Shown: positions 23,466 to 37,864, numbered from the stretch's first letter. The stretch is DNA of 64,000 nt from Rhynchosporium graminicola (GCA_900074885.1 FJUW01000020.1:488844-552843), one strand, 5' to 3'. Translations and numbers: made by a program. Notes: generated from the sequence alone by a model not told the origin.

Positions 23466-26169
23466 TCAACCGATCACAGACCTCTGGCTCAAACTCTCCA
23501 AGAACCCAGCAAGATCTTCTTTCTTGACTTCTACCACACAGTGCTCGAAACTATCGATCCGCACTCTCGCACTTGTTTCCTCGACCACTTCTTGGAACGC
23601 GTTTCCGAATTTGTTCCTTCCGTAACCGAGGACTTGGGATTTCTCGTCTTCCTCGTCAGATTCGTCGTCGGAAGATGAATCGGATCCTTCAGACTCGGTC
23701 TCATCTTCTTCGTCTTCGTCGTCTCCAAGGGCTAAGCGTCGTGCTTCCTTCTTCTGCTCTTTGACCTTTTCCTTATTCTTCCTCTTAAGTTCGCGGGCTT
23801 TGAGTTTGGCGTCCCGCTTCTCTTTTCGTTCCTTAGCAGCTTGTTTATTTCCAAAGCCCATTCCTCCACCACCACCGCCCCCGGTTCCTACTACGCAGTA
23901 ACAGCCGCGCTTCTCATTGTAACCGGCAACAACAAGTGGCGTTCCGCGCCCTCCATGGCTTAGCTTGCCCTTGTTCTCACGTTCTTGCTCGGCAATAGCT
24001 TCACCAATCCAGAGCGCAAGTTTTGTTAATGCAGCAGGATGGGTAAAGAGCTGCACATCTGGTCCTTCTTTAACTACGCACATTCGGAAAGCTCTCAGAT
24101 GTTTGATCTGTTTCTTCTCAATGATACTAGTTCCGGTCCGAAGGATAGCTCGATGGAGAAGTTGCGCCGTTGGAAGAGCTGCTTTAAGCTCCTCGATCCT
24201 ATCGTTTGTTAGCAAATGTAACATGCGGCTTTTGAAGATGAATACTGACTTTTCAAGGGCATCGTAAGCATCCCAGAATCTGCCAACCCATTCTTCGCCT
24301 TCTTTAGTACCATCTTCATCCGTGGTTTCCTTGATATCCCTTCCCCGGTCATTACTGCCATTCTCGAGCGTGGCAACTGCCTTCTTGCCAACCTCTAGCA
24401 AAGCACCGACCACAACACCGACATCTTGAGCACTCAAAGTAGCTCGCCATCCCCAGCTCCTCACAAATCCCCAGCCCTCTTTCGTACCACCTCGATCTCT
24501 TCCATCTGTATCTGCAGAAGGGACCAAGTCATCAAGCCCATACATATCCGAGTACTTTAGAAGCTTACTTCGAAGACCTCTCTTCAGATCCATATCCATA
24601 TGAGTATAGCTCTGCTTGCACTGAACAAGGCTTACACCCATTTTGGCGAGTAGCTTATGTAGCCTTTTCCTACCATTTTCTGACCAGATGTGTAAACGTG
24701 CTGAGAGATATGGGGAGTGCAACATGCTGTCGTAAAGACTCCAGTGCCGAATTAAAAGAAATCTTGGCTCTGGCGATAACCTGATACTGGTGTCCGTTGG
24801 GCTTCGTGCCGTCGTCGGGATTATCCCGCTGTTTTCTGGAAGCATGTTTCGATTCAAGCCCATACTTGAATCAGAAAGCTCAGGAGGGTTCAGACGTCGG
24901 ACTTCGTCTCGCAGCAGTTGTCGTATTCGTGATCCACGGGTACCAAGCCAGCCTTTCTGTGATGTAGACAATTTCTGTGTTGTAATTGCTACACCTACGG
25001 TCGAACGACCATACAAGTCCATCGATGTAACACCAACGATTGTCATCCAGAGCAGGTCATTGTCTTCTCGTCCGAGTTCTGAGGCCAGGGAGTACATCAT
25101 TGAGGATATTGGTTCCGAGTATGAAGCGCCCAGGGAATAATATTTTTGAAGAACTGATTCATGCTTTCGGCGGATCTTCATCAAACGACGTCGCAATGTC
25201 CGTGCTGAAGGAGCTTGAGGAGGCTGACCTGGGGTAGGAGAGACAGACCGGGAGCCCGCACTTGAAGTTAGAGCTGCAGGCCCGCTGAGTGATAACAATC
25301 CACGCTGCCGTGGGCGCGTAGGTGAATCTGGAACTGGACTTGACTTATAATGGAGGTTAGAACCATGAATGTGAAACATACAAGAGGGAATTCCCTACCG
25401 AATTACTTCTCCTCCTCTGCCGCGGGCGGTCATCATCATCACTGCTGTCGTCCTCTTCGATTCGATCCGTCCAAGATTTTCGTTTCTGCCCAGGTCGCGA
25501 GTCTGCTGGCGGGTCGTCAATATCGTCCTCGGCCTCTGTATCGCTTCCTTCCAGATCTTCCTCGTCCTCAACTTCTGGCATCTCGACCAGCGCAAGATAA
25601 GCATCCCTTTCTGCCGTCAGATCCTCCTCAATATCTCCATCATCGAAGACCACAATGCCCCCTTTGCTTGGCTTATAATTTCGTAAGATCTTTCCACCAT
25701 CAATCCCAAGTTGTGGCAGACTTATTAACTCTCCTCCTTGTTCGACCTGTGCGGGCGGAGGATGACCACCGAAAACATTCCCCAAGTTCCATGGGCGACG
25801 CGCATCAATGACCCATACCTCCACACCACCATAGCTACTCTCCGCTTCTTCCCCGTCGATACCTAGCAGTCCACCTAAGTCTACCAGTCCTCCTACACCT
25901 AAACAGACAACTATTCCTCCACTGCCTCCATTGCTCTCCATCATAGGTTGTATAACATTCTTGCCGGCCTTTTCTAGGTCACCATAACCTGCAATTGGTT
26001 GGATCTTGTGAGGTATGTAATCCCGCTTCAACAGATGGGTCAGTATTCTGCAGGCACAGAGCGCATCGGGTTCGAGAGCAACAAGAATCAGGACTGGCGG
26101 CGAGAGAGGGTGGTGTGTCTTCTGGAGATGGAGGTATAGAGTCGAGAGAAGGGAGCGTGGCAGATACAT
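23466..26169 (-). CDS. CDC45: Cdc45, CMG helicase subunit
   Basis: There are three exons on the minus strand: 26,169-25,399, 25,343-24,250 and 24,198-23,466, giving 865 residues. Intron 1 (55 nt) joins a long acidic/basic linker to SSPVPDSP. Intron 2 (51 nt, GTCAGT ... TTGCTAAC ... ATAG) has no stop and a length divisible by three, but removing it restores the family-like DALEKIEELKAALPTAQLL. Domains: an N-terminal RecJ/DHH-like region (MYLPRSLLSTLYLHLQKTHH, LILVALEPDALCACRIL, VWVIDARRPWNLGNVFG); an acidic disordered insert (about residues 190-330); the helical core (YYSLGASYSEPISSMMYSLA, DNDLLWMTIVGVTS); and the C-terminal part (KKQIKHLRAFRMCVVKEGPD, LFTHPAALTKLALWIGEA) with a charged Lys-rich then Asp/Glu/Ser-rich insert. 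Cdc45 joins Mcm2-7 and GINS to form the replicative helicase and has no nuclease activity. Low-complexity inserts make it longer than the yeast protein (650). Confidence 0.95.
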
Positions 26170-26678
26170 AGTGATGGCAGACTGGGCCCGTCCACAATCA
26201 TACTAGGTATCCCCAAGCTCAAAGGATCTTTATTCGTTCAAGTTATTTGGGCTTTGGAGTTCGACCAAGGTATAATGTGTCTGTACTGTAATTCGACGTG
26301 CCTTTTGGTTCTGGGCGTTTGAGGGTCGCCTTTCTTTCAAATTGCACGTACAAAAGCTCGAGGAAAGCTGGATATGGGTCTTGGAGAGAGAGTGACGGGT
26401 AAAACTCAAGGGGTGCGTTTATTGTGCTGAGCGTGTAGTGGTCTTGAGGGTATATCTGAGGACATTGACAATGGTCGGTTTGGAGCTGACGCGACGCGAC
26501 TTTGGCGGAGCGCTAGAAATAAGTGGGTCTTACAGGTCAAAGGCTACGCCGCTCGAAACATGACATCTATCATTTGCGGAATTCCACGTTTCTATAGTCT
26601 CTAGACCTAATAAAATCACTCTGATCTAGCTCTTAATTTCTCCATATCAAATTCTCACCCTTTTGCTGTGACTTCAAG
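26170..26678. other. Intergenic between CDC45 and the paraoxonase relic
   Basis: This would be the divergent upstream region of CDC45 and of the former paraoxonase gene. No motif stands out. Confidence 0.4.
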
Positions 26679-28058
26679 ATGAGTAGAAAGACGACCATAT
26701 CCCTCTCAAGCACCATCCTATGCCTTGCAATTCTCATGGGTCATCAAAGACACTCCTTTCATCACATTTGGCATCGGACGTAAACACCAAAAAATAGAGG
26801 AGTTCCTTACCATTGTCATAGGCTTGAATCACCACTTTTAGATTCATGCGAGGATATGGTTTTGGATGAAGAAGGTCGAACACTTTTTGCTGCATGTTCA
26901 TTTGTCAGGAGTAGACGAGGATGGAGTCCTGGGTTTGTTTTGAACCTTTATGTACACGGAATTTACTGCTGAAAGATATCACAGCGGAGATAAACTCGAC
27001 ATATCAGCTCGGGATTTCAATGATCACGTTTCTGTGCTCAATATTGATCATCCAGGCTCTGACGGTTTATACGGTCTCCAAAAGTTGGAAATCATAGGCA
27101 ACTATGTATCGGCTAGTGGGGGTAAAGAAATGGATGTCCATGGCATCGCAATGGAAGTCATCTCCCCTACTCGACTTCGTTTCTGGTTGAATAACCATCG
27201 GCCATCGACTGATCCGCACGGGACTTTATTGGATGGCAAGAAAGTAGGAGCAAATTCTACCATCGAGGTGTTTGAGCACACTCGAGGGAGTACAACGATG
27301 GAACATGTACGGACTATCTCACATGAAGCGGTTTCTACGCCTAATGGGTTGCTGGCGACTGGTGATGGTGGGGTATATATTACAAACGATCATGATTCCA
27401 AAACCGGGAAGGTAAGATTTTACATACTAAGAGCTCACGAGCGAATTCTCTATCTCTTTTCATCGCTGATTCCTTGACAGCTCCGCATGCTCGAAATGCT
27501 TTTTGGTGGCGGTAGCGTCACATATTGCATACTATCGGGCTCCTGCAACCTCGCCGCAACCCATGGCTTCAAATTTGCCAACGGTATCACAGGTCTCTTT
27601 TCCACCTCCTCTAAAAATAAGACTCAAAACCAAGTAATCTACGTCGTCAACTCCGCCAAAGGTTTCATATCCACCCACATCATACAGCCTAACGGTACAT
27701 TATTCCGCGGCAAAGATATCCATCTCGGCATGCCAGTCGACAACCTAAGTATTGATTCTGCTGGCGACATTTTCGCAGCTTGTTCCCTGATGTGTTAGCT
27801 CTAGTTGCTAATATGGATGGTCCGGTTGTGGAACCTAGGAGAGAGATTGGATCAACTGTTTTCAGGATAAGGAGAATTTCGGACGGAATGGGAGAGGGCG
27901 AAGAGGAGGGAACGATTAGGCATGTAGTCGAGAAAGTTTTGGAGGATCTCGAAGGAAAGGTTTTGCCCGGGGCAACGACGGCTGTGCATGATGTTAAGAC
28001 CGGGAGTATATGGCTTGGGGGTGTGATTAGTCCTTTATTACTGTTTGTGAAAGGCTGA
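26679..28058 (+). pseudogene. Frameshifted paraoxonase/arylesterase-like gene
   Basis: Most of a fungal paraoxonase-like (six-bladed beta-propeller, calcium-dependent esterase/lactonase) protein can be read, but only by changing frame. It starts with a hydrophobic N-terminus (SSTILCLAILMG), shifts to IKDTPFITFGIGRKHQKIEEF, shifts back to LLDSCEDMVLDEEGRTLFAAC, and breaks again near 26,945. It then runs long and open from 26,950 (VHGIAMEVISPTRLRFWLNN, GANSTIEVFEHTRGSTTM, GGVYITNDHDSK). A normal 60-nt intron (27,417-27,480 region) joins to GGGSVTYC and GFKFANGI. At about 27,783 one base is missing (AAC then FPDVLALVANMDG), and it ends VHDVKTGSIWLGGVISPL. Four shifts make a pseudogene likely. 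Assembly indels are the alternative. The CED, NDHD and HD-containing blade motifs that bind calcium are still legible. Confidence 0.75.
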
Positions 28059-29394
28059 AGTGAGTGTTATGGATTTGGAATAGAAGCAGCTAGTGAGAAG
28101 AGGTCCTGTTTGCGCAATGGATTTTAGACATTAGTCTACACTAAATAAAGCCCGATACAGCTAATTAGTGTCCTGGTTGGTCTCGCCTCTCCAAGCCTCG
28201 GGCGACTGGCCCGTGAGATGGGAATCCAGCTCAGTGCATTATACTTAGTGATCTCTCAGGCGAGGTTACAGTCATTGTTTCGTCTCGTATTACTTTTGAA
28301 CGAAGGAAGAACTCGCAGTGAATCGCAGACTATAGAAGGAATTCAACCTCTCAAATACTCACAACAGCCTGCAAATAATGGCACATGAGAAACACAGACG
28401 CAATTTACATAAGGGCCCGGTGGAAGTGCCTAGGTGCTTCCCCTGTTCTACCTATTCAGTACCTACCGAAATGCAGGGGTGGGGTCTCGCTTAGAACTCT
28501 TTGCATTGCGTTCGGAGAGCGCTCTAAGATATCAATATCCATGATCGTCCCGTCGAAACTTTGCTCTTGACTGTTGTCATATATGGAGTATGCATACTAT
28601 GATCGACTATTTGAACGCATACAAGTTACTATGAAGAAAATGGACTTGCCAGAACTCAAACTTAGAGCCCGATTGGTGCTAGCTCTGAAGGTTGAATACT
28701 GTACTCGTCGAGCACGTGCTAGGTGACTTCAGTGTTTGGTCCTAATTGGAAAAATGCAGCATATCCTCAGTGCTAAGGCTATAGTTAAGCTCGCTCCTAC
28801 AAAGACTTGCGCATTATTGCCTTCTTCTCTGAAAATAAATGCAAATATAGGTTTCATGGTTTGGACGCTAGCCGAGCCGCCAAATCAACACTATCTCTGG
28901 CTACTGCTACTAGACAAGTAGCTGCTTAGTACGCCTTTGTTTATTTACACTCTACGCGTCGATAGGTTGATTTAACTTTGGCTATCCGATCTATTGAATC
29001 ATGGTACCAGACGCTTCTTCAACAGACCAGGTATCAAGGATTCTACAATGTGAAAACAGCTGTGGTTCATACCTGGTTTCTTACCTTCATTCTCTTACCT
29101 ACCGACGCTAATTTTTGCACTACACGCACCCTTAGGTGTCGGATGCCTCTCTTCTATACTAGATCAAAATGTGATACCACGTATCTGTCGACGTCCCCGC
29201 AGTGTTACGCGACATAATCCGAGTAAACTATAGGGGGGCTAACGGAATGAAAGAGGCATTAAGGTATATATCGATAGAAACATACCCGTCTCACTATCTC
29301 CTTCGAAACCTGAGCGATATGATCAAGTTTTCAAATATCCTTGTCACGACATCACTGTATCGAAAAATATCAAGTCAAATAACAACTAGCCATA
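28059..29394. other. Intergenic, no gene recognised
   Basis: Only short frames without motifs are seen. The sequence just before 29,395 is the probable promoter and leader of the oxidase gene. Confidence 0.5.
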
Positions 29395-31444
<2,050 letters not shown>

Positions 31445-33527
31445 GTGGTTAGTGAGCATTAGGGGTCGGTATAGGAAATTAGGGTTGTGGGTAGCAGTGT
31501 TTCTTGGTAGGAAACATTTGGTTCGTGATGTAGTGATGTAAAAAAGTGGTTCAGAACAGAGATTTGATGGATTAGTGGCAATGAGCCAGATGAGGACTTG
31601 GTATCGAGACGTGCTGTACTGATTGAAGTGTGTACAGCATCATAAAAATTGTACCATTCACTCCTCGAGAGTTAGAAATATGCATGAATAGCAAATAAGC
31701 ACTTATCACTCCATCTCTTCTTTCCTCCTCCACCAATATTTCGAGGGGGGCCTAGTAATTTCAATGGCAAAGTAGTATTGATATATCCCTAGAATCTTCT
31801 GTGAAGTGCTCGCGGTAAGTATTAAGCATCATACCATAGACAGGGGTGGATGGAATGAGCCATTGGTCTCCTCATTTCGCTTGAAGATCAATCAACACAC
31901 CTAGAAACGTACCTTTTGACCTGTCAGCCAAAGCATTGAAGAACAATTCACCCCTTCCACCAAATTGCTGACAAAATTGCAGATGACATTGAAGATGCCA
32001 GAGTCCGTACGATGCGAAGCCCGGCATCAGCACACCAGACCATGATCTATTAAGAAAGGCGCTAAGACTACTCGCACTCGCACTTTAAAATCTCTAGATA
32101 GTGACGATACAGTACGGCGATGACGGGCACGGTGATGCGAGGAAAGACTGATCAAGACGCTGCTGAATCAAGGCACGACGATAGCGAGTGTGAAACGCAA
32201 GAAGGTAAGCCAATTCTACGAAGCACGGTATGTTGCTGGTATGTATGTCCATAGGCACGTCTTCGTGTCAGGATACCACTGGATGGCTTTGTCTATTATC
32301 CTGCTTCCAGGATGGGATGTTAGGAGCTAGGCGACCAGCGGGCGTCGATCCAGTACTGCAGGAAGTTCGCAACTCAGGATGTTCGTTTTGGGTGCAGGCC
32401 GCCATGAGCTTCCCAGAGCGCGAAAATCAGCATCCCGCGTGCATTCAGTCATTCAAAGGTAAATCAACGATGCCTTCTTTTCAGACGTCTCTGCAAATCC
32501 AACCCAGAGAGAAGAGAAATGTAGTGGGTGCCGCCTAAACATTCAATTTTTTTCTTCTTCTTCTCATTCAGATAGATGCATGCATGCGAACTGCGACCTG
32601 CGCTTCCGAGAGCGAGGTTCGGCAACCTTTGGTGCTGTCGTGAATGATGTGGATGAGGGTATGCAATCCTTGGCTCTTGCAGCTGAATAGGGAGGGTTAT
32701 TATACTTTCGGCGGGCGGGGGGTAGTATAAGTAGAAGGTACCGAGGTGTAGTCTCCATCTTGCAAATCTTAGTACAATATCTCATGTATTCTTAGCCCGG
32801 AAGTAAATTGTAGGACCAACAAAGCCTCGACTTCACGATAGGATTCCGGATTGGAAAAACAACAAAAATTGCACTCGGAGGTGTTCTTCCGCACAGATAC
32901 TGTGTCTGCCTGCCAACTTTCCATTATCATCTCTAACCGCGAGCGAGAGGGGCCGCCGAAAATTCTCCTTCCAATGTAGAAGAATAAGTTTCAGATCTGT
33001 CCAAGTCTTCTTTCTCTTTTCTGAAACCCTCTTCTTCAATTAGACATAAACTTTAAAGTGTTCCACGGCATGATCGATCGTCTTAACATGTCCACATCCA
33101 CAAGTCAGAGATGTAAGTAAAGTTCCAGCTACATAACAAGCAATTAATGATCTACGGAGTAAGGAAGCATTTTCAACCTCGCCACATCCACATCCCCATC
33201 CACATCCACATCTCCACCCCCACCTTTGAACCTTTTCGACTATAACTACTTGTAGATCTTACCAATAAAGCTCGGAGAACGAGTCAACTTCTATCCCGTC
33301 CCATGGCCTGGGCTGCTGGGCTGGGCTGAACTGGACTGCCAGACTCTACTCGTACCTACAGGGCATTCAGTCCGCCCCACTTGTCAATTGATTGAGGGTG
33401 TCCTGGGCAGTCCAATCCCAGTCCATGGGTTCATAAGTACATATATTATATTCTCCCTCATCTCTTCCATCACTCACCGCCGCCCCTCTCTCCTCTTCTC
33501 TCCGAAAAAACATATCCTCAAGGGGAG
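31445..33527. other. Long intergenic region
   Basis: There is no gene with support. A CCACAT/CCATCC tandem tract lies at about 33,182-33,227. The last 130 bases before the transporter start are CT-rich (about 33,455-33,505) with a TATATTATATT stretch near 33,441, a plausible core promoter. Confidence 0.5.
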
Positions 33528-34988
33528 ATGGCAATCCTCTTCCATCTCAGATGGCTGTACCGCGAGCTGGGCCTCCACTCCCTCTACGACACCGGTCGCG
33601 ATGCCTGGTTCATCATCGCAGCGCGCTGCGGTCGCATGGCCGCCTTCGGAACCGTCTCCCTCATCCTCGCCCTCTTTTTCTCCGAGTTGAACTTCTCCGA
33701 CACCTACATTGGGCTTTTCATGACGCTGACGCTTCTGGGCGACGTCTTGCTGTCGGTTGGTCTCACGGCGATTGCGGACAGGGTGGGGCGGCGCAGGGTG
33801 CTGGTCGGCGGGTCGGTGATGATGGTTTTCTCGGGGGCGATGTTTGCGCTGTTTGAGAATTATTGGGTCTTGCTCTTGGCGGCGGTGGTGGGGGTTGTGA
33901 GTGCTACGGGTGGCGATTTCGGTCCGTTTCGTGCCATTGAGGAGTCAATATTGTCCAGTTTGACGAGTCCGAATACGAGAGCTGATGTGCTTTCTTGGTA
34001 TGTGACGGTGGCGACTTTGGGTCAGTCGGTGGGAACGGAGTCGGGTGGTCGGCTTATTCAGTACCTGGAACATCTTGAAAATTGGACGCTGGTTGAGGCT
34101 TATCATAGGCTATTCTGGGTCTATTCAGGAGTAGGAGTACTCAATTTGATATTCATGTCGCTTCTCAGCGATAAGTGCGAGATTCAGAAGGCTGAGGAGA
34201 CGACTATGGAGGAGGAAGCCGAGATTCTGTTAGAGGATGATGAGAGTCTAGAAGTGGAGGACACCGGTCGTCGGAGCCTGGAACATCTCAAACCGACAAC
34301 TCAAAAGCAGAATCTCTTCTCCCACATCTCTTCCGAAACCAGATCTTCAATGTACAAGTTGTGGTTCTTGATCATTCTTGACTCGCTTGCGGATGGCATG
34401 GTGCCGTACACTTGGACGACTTACTACATGGATCAGAAATTCAAGCTGAAAAAGTCGACCTTGGGAGATGTGATTTCAATATCCTACTTTCTATCGTTCG
34501 TCTCCACGATATTCGCATCGCCACTGTGCCGACGCCTAGGTCTGGTCAATACTATGGTATTCACACATTTACCATCAAGCGCAGCTGTTTTGCTATTCCC
34601 TTTGCCGTCCAGTCTTGCTCTGACGGTTCTGCTCCTTATGATCCGGACGGGACTGAACAACATGGATCAAGCTCCCCGGTCGGCCTTCATCGCAGCAGTA
34701 GTCAAGCCCGAAGAGCGTACAGCGATCATGGGCATTACGAGTATGGTGAGGACTCTAGCCGCGGCAGCGGGCCCGATAGTAACGGGTGTACTGGCTGGGC
34801 AGAAACGGTTCTGGATTGCATTTGTGGTGGCAGGAGCTCTGAGGATTGCATATGATCTGGGTCTCTTTGCGATGTTTGTCAATATGAAGCTGTATCAGCA
34901 TGAGGAGAACGACTCGGCAGATTTGCGAAATGCTGAATCGAGACATTCCAGTGATGAAGAGGATTTGAGAGAGCTCCCAAAGCCCTGA
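33528..34988 (+). CDS. Major facilitator superfamily transporter
   Basis: This is a single exon of 486 residues. About 11-12 hydrophobic segments can be seen in two halves. The signature loop between helices 2 and 3 is ADRVGRRRVLVGGSVMM (near residue 85), and helix 4-5 contains GGDFGPFRAIEESILSSLT. A hydrophilic, acidic central loop (about residues 225-275, EETTMEEEAEILLEDDES) separates the halves, and the second half has GLNNMDQAPRSAFIAAVVKP and MGITSMVRTLAAAAGP. The C-terminal tail is acidic and serine-rich (RHSSDEEDLRELPKP), a possible phosphorylation site cluster. The fungal relatives I know are uncharacterised members of the superfamily; the substrate cannot be told from sequence. The vanillyl-alcohol oxidase gene lies 2 kb upstream, but a functional link is not shown. 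Confidence 0.9.
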   Translation: MAILFHLRWLYRELGLHSLYDTGRDAWFIIAARCGRMAAFGTVSLILALFFSELNFSDTYIGLFMTLTLLGDVLLSVGLTAIADRVGRRRVLVGGSVMMVFSGAMFALFENYWVLLLAAVVGVVSATGGDFGPFRAIEESILSSLTSPNTRADVLSWYVTVATLGQSVGTESGGRLIQYLEHLENWTLVEAYHRLFWVYSGVGVLNLIFMSLLSDKCEIQKAEETTMEEEAEILLEDDESLEVEDTGRRSLEHLKPTTQKQNLFSHISSETRSSMYKLWFLIILDSLADGMVPYTWTTYYMDQKFKLKKSTLGDVISISYFLSFVSTIFASPLCRRLGLVNTMVFTHLPSSAAVLLFPLPSSLALTVLLLMIRTGLNNMDQAPRSAFIAAVVKPEERTAIMGITSMVRTLAAAAGPIVTGVLAGQKRFWIAFVVAGALRIAYDLGLFAMFVNMKLYQHEENDSADLRNAESRHSSDEEDLRELPKP

Positions 34989-35229
34989 TGCTTGTTTTCA
35001 ATAATTAACAACAGTCTATAATATATCCTCTTCAATTCATCACCATTTGTGCCTCAGCAAAAAGTAGGATCCAAGTCGGCTCCTTGGTAATGACGCTTGG
35101 CAAACGTGCGGGAATGTCGGCGAGGATAACAAATTGCCAGGATGCAAATATGCATTACTTTCATGTCTAGGTCAGTAAATACCAAATCAAATTTTGATTG
35201 GCATTGAACCCCGAACAAGAATCTTTAAA

Positions 35230-36190
35230 CCAGATTAATTGTTTTCGGTGCTCCTGCCCCTCGGTGTAACCCAGCAATACACTCCATGCTCCCGCTCAAA
35301 TAGCAAGGCGAGATCAGTCGATGTGTGGTAGCGGTAAGGCGCCGAAGAATGAAGGGTGTCAATCCGCCTGGAAGGCTGGAAGGATCCAAATTTCATCGCC
35401 AGCCTGCGCATGACAGGATCCTGCAACGGCACCGCCTTTCTCTTCAGAAGTGCTGAATGTCTGACATTCATGAGCCCTCGGGGAGAGGAACGTCTCAAAC
35501 TCTCGCAAATCCTGCCTTAGCGGCCAAGTAGGAGATTGCATCGCTACCCAGAATCAAACGTCCGTGGCTTCCAAGGCATGTCAAAAGGTTCCATTTTTCA
35601 TTATACCTCATCACAACTTCACTCATGAGACTATCATTTCCTGTACTAGGGAGCCAATCGCTTCCCGAATCTCAAGGTTGGGGGGCAGGCCAATCTATTT
35701 CCCATTGGGTGATTGCATCCCGCAGCCTGTTGTGTAGATCTGTTGGATCTCTCATGTTGCCAGCCAAGTCTCTAATCGTATTGAGGTAAGTGATGAACCC
35801 CTTCTAGTAACCATCCATAGACAAAATCTGACCACCTTCGGAATATCGTAGATTGCTGTATTCTCGGCCATCTCTCGAGAGCAGGAATTTATTGCTTTGC
35901 TCAGGCCTTGTGTCTTCATATACCTTTTTATTTCCGTCTATGTGACTGGAAATCCACAGTGGCTTGTCCTGACCCAAGCGACGACGAAGATCAGGAACCC
36001 AGGTATCTGTGCTCTCCGGACATGATATAGATTGCCAGAGGATTACCCCCTTGGAATCTGATAGTAGGAGATGCTTTCAACCGCGATAGCAGGAGAAGCA
36101 CTCGAGTATTCGATACTAGCTTGGCCTTTCGTGTCGTTGGAAAGCCTCCAAGCTATAGCACTGCGATTTGATAGTAGGTAAGTATATTTG
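35230..36190 (-). pseudogene. Decayed gene, possibly a HET-type incompatibility protein (C-terminal part)
   Basis: The minus strand has several coding-like blocks in one order but with stops and frame changes: ESTDTWVPDLRRRLGQ (about 35,990), NKFLLSRDGREYSNL then GGQILSMDGY and a stop (about 35,830-35,890), TYLNTIRDLAGNMRDPTDL (about 35,740-35,790), HAQAGDEIWILPAF (about 35,365-35,410), and a final frame ending at 35,235. WVPD followed by a DGR stretch and later a Q-x-GD-x-x-W-x-L motif is the pattern I know from the region after the HET domain in fungal incompatibility proteins. The HET domain itself is not seen. The assignment is tentative. Confidence 0.4.
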
Positions 36191-36289
36191 ACGGGTTTCA
36201 TTCATGGTTTGATGACTCGGGAATGCTTTGTAGACAGAAATGTGACGCGCGAGACTCAGGGGTATGCGACCTAATGCTGATCGTCACGT

Positions 36290-36545
36290 GACAGTCGCTT
36301 CGTAGCTGTGGGGAATGCTCGGCTTCGAAAGACATTCTGCAAGGGAACTTCGATCTCACCAGAGCCATGAAGAAGATGGGGGTGGTGGTCTTTCATGTTT
36401 TGACCGGTACCTGATAGGTCCTTTATGACTTTCATGCTCAGTTTTTCGAGTGGGAAAGTGGAAAGATGCCTGATACATGGCATGATGAGTTGAGGGGAGA
36501 ATGAGCCTGCTGTGAGGATTGTTTCGTGATTTGCAAAATGGTCTA
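36290..36545 (-). pseudogene. Fragment of a GMC oxidoreductase
   Basis: The minus strand reads NHETILTAGSFSPQLIM, then MKVIKDLSGTGQNMKDHHP. This is the second GMC signature (usually AGA-x-x-SP-x-L-L-x-LSGIGP) followed by the V-x-DLPG-G-N-x-DH stretch. The LSGIGP segment is disturbed, and neither the N-terminal FAD-binding fold nor the C-terminal catalytic part is present. The fragment is bounded by an AG microsatellite on the upstream side. It is not functional. GMC enzymes are FAD-dependent alcohol/sugar oxidases and dehydrogenases. Confidence 0.7.
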
Positions 36546-36557
36546 GAGAGAGAAGAC

Positions 36558-36560
<3 letters not shown>

Positions 36561-36602
<42 letters not shown>
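36561..36602. repeat. AG microsatellite
   Basis: About 21 AG units lie directly at the edge of the GMC fragment. Confidence 0.95.
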
Positions 36603-36605
<3 letters not shown>

Positions 36606-37500
36606 GACCTTTACGTCTATCTAATTAGTAGAAATAGAAATCGAAGATATAAGATCTATAGACTCGAGGCCTCCGTCTTCAACGCCAACAGCTCATGTCC
36701 CTTCAAGAAGGGTACGCTTGACCGTGGCATTTGTCCGTACCTGGAGATTATTGCGTTGCTTGCCTAGATTTGCAGAGGCACATTCCTACCTACCTACTTA
36801 CGTCGTCAGCGGGTAAATTGATCCATGATCCATCCCTCTCGTCCCAACTTCCTATCCATAAGGCAGTCGAATCCAGAAGCTTGAGGTTGCACAACTGCGA
36901 AAGAGCACTCGCCATTCTGCGCAGGAAACGCCAAGTGGTCGTCTTCATGGAGCTTCCAGACAACTGCACCGAGGAGAGAGGAAAATTCGAGGGGGGAAGC
37001 GAAGATGTTTTTCTTGTGATGGTCAAGTTTACTTGGGATGAACGAAGGTTTAAGGCTTCTTCCGCAAGCCCTTAAGGGTAGGAGAAAAAGAAGAGACATG
37101 CAATGAAAGACTAGATTGTGTCAAGGAACCAACCACTCACTGCCAACGCATGTCATTGTGGTGATTTTGCCTGCTGTAAGGCCAAATTGGGAAGTGAGTT
37201 CATCTATCCAGGATTCCCAAATATTCCCTCCCAGCCAGCAGAATATTTCGGCATCTCCCTCCACCCTGGTCCGGGTTGGCGCACATTGGCCCACCATGGT
37301 CTCGACCTATCTAGCACATGTGTTTTTTTCCTTTTTTTTTGTTTTCCAAGGGAAGCAACGATGCCATCTTTTTTGCTACCGATGGCGTTGGGGGAATACC
37401 TCCTCTCCTGCCTCTGCTATATACCTCTCTTCTTGTTTCTTATTCGAAGGGTGCACAAACGATGAGACATAATGTCAGGCAGGCGATGTGATAAGTAGAA
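36603..37500. other. Intergenic, no gene recognised
   Basis: Overlapping short frames on both strands lack motifs and a credible exon pattern. Confidence 0.5.
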
Positions 37501-37832
37501 GTCCCTTCACTTCACTTCACTTCACCCCACGGCGAGAAGCCGAAATGCTGACTGAGAGAGTGTGTGTGGCTGATGATCCATCCTATCAGTATCACATGTC
37601 AATGGGCTCAATAGGCTCAATGGGCCACCAAGGTAAACCAACGTGACTGACTGCCTAGAACGAGACGAGACGAGACGAGACTACGATACAGCCAGCTTAG
37701 CTTCACTTGGGAAAGGGGAAATGTGGCCGGCCGGCCTTCTTTTCTGCAGAATAGAAGGAAGCCGCGTGCGTGCGTGCGTGCGTGCGTCATGAAGGAAAGG
37801 AAAAGCCAGATGATATTGTAAAGAGTACCGTG

Positions 37833-37864
<32 letters not shown>

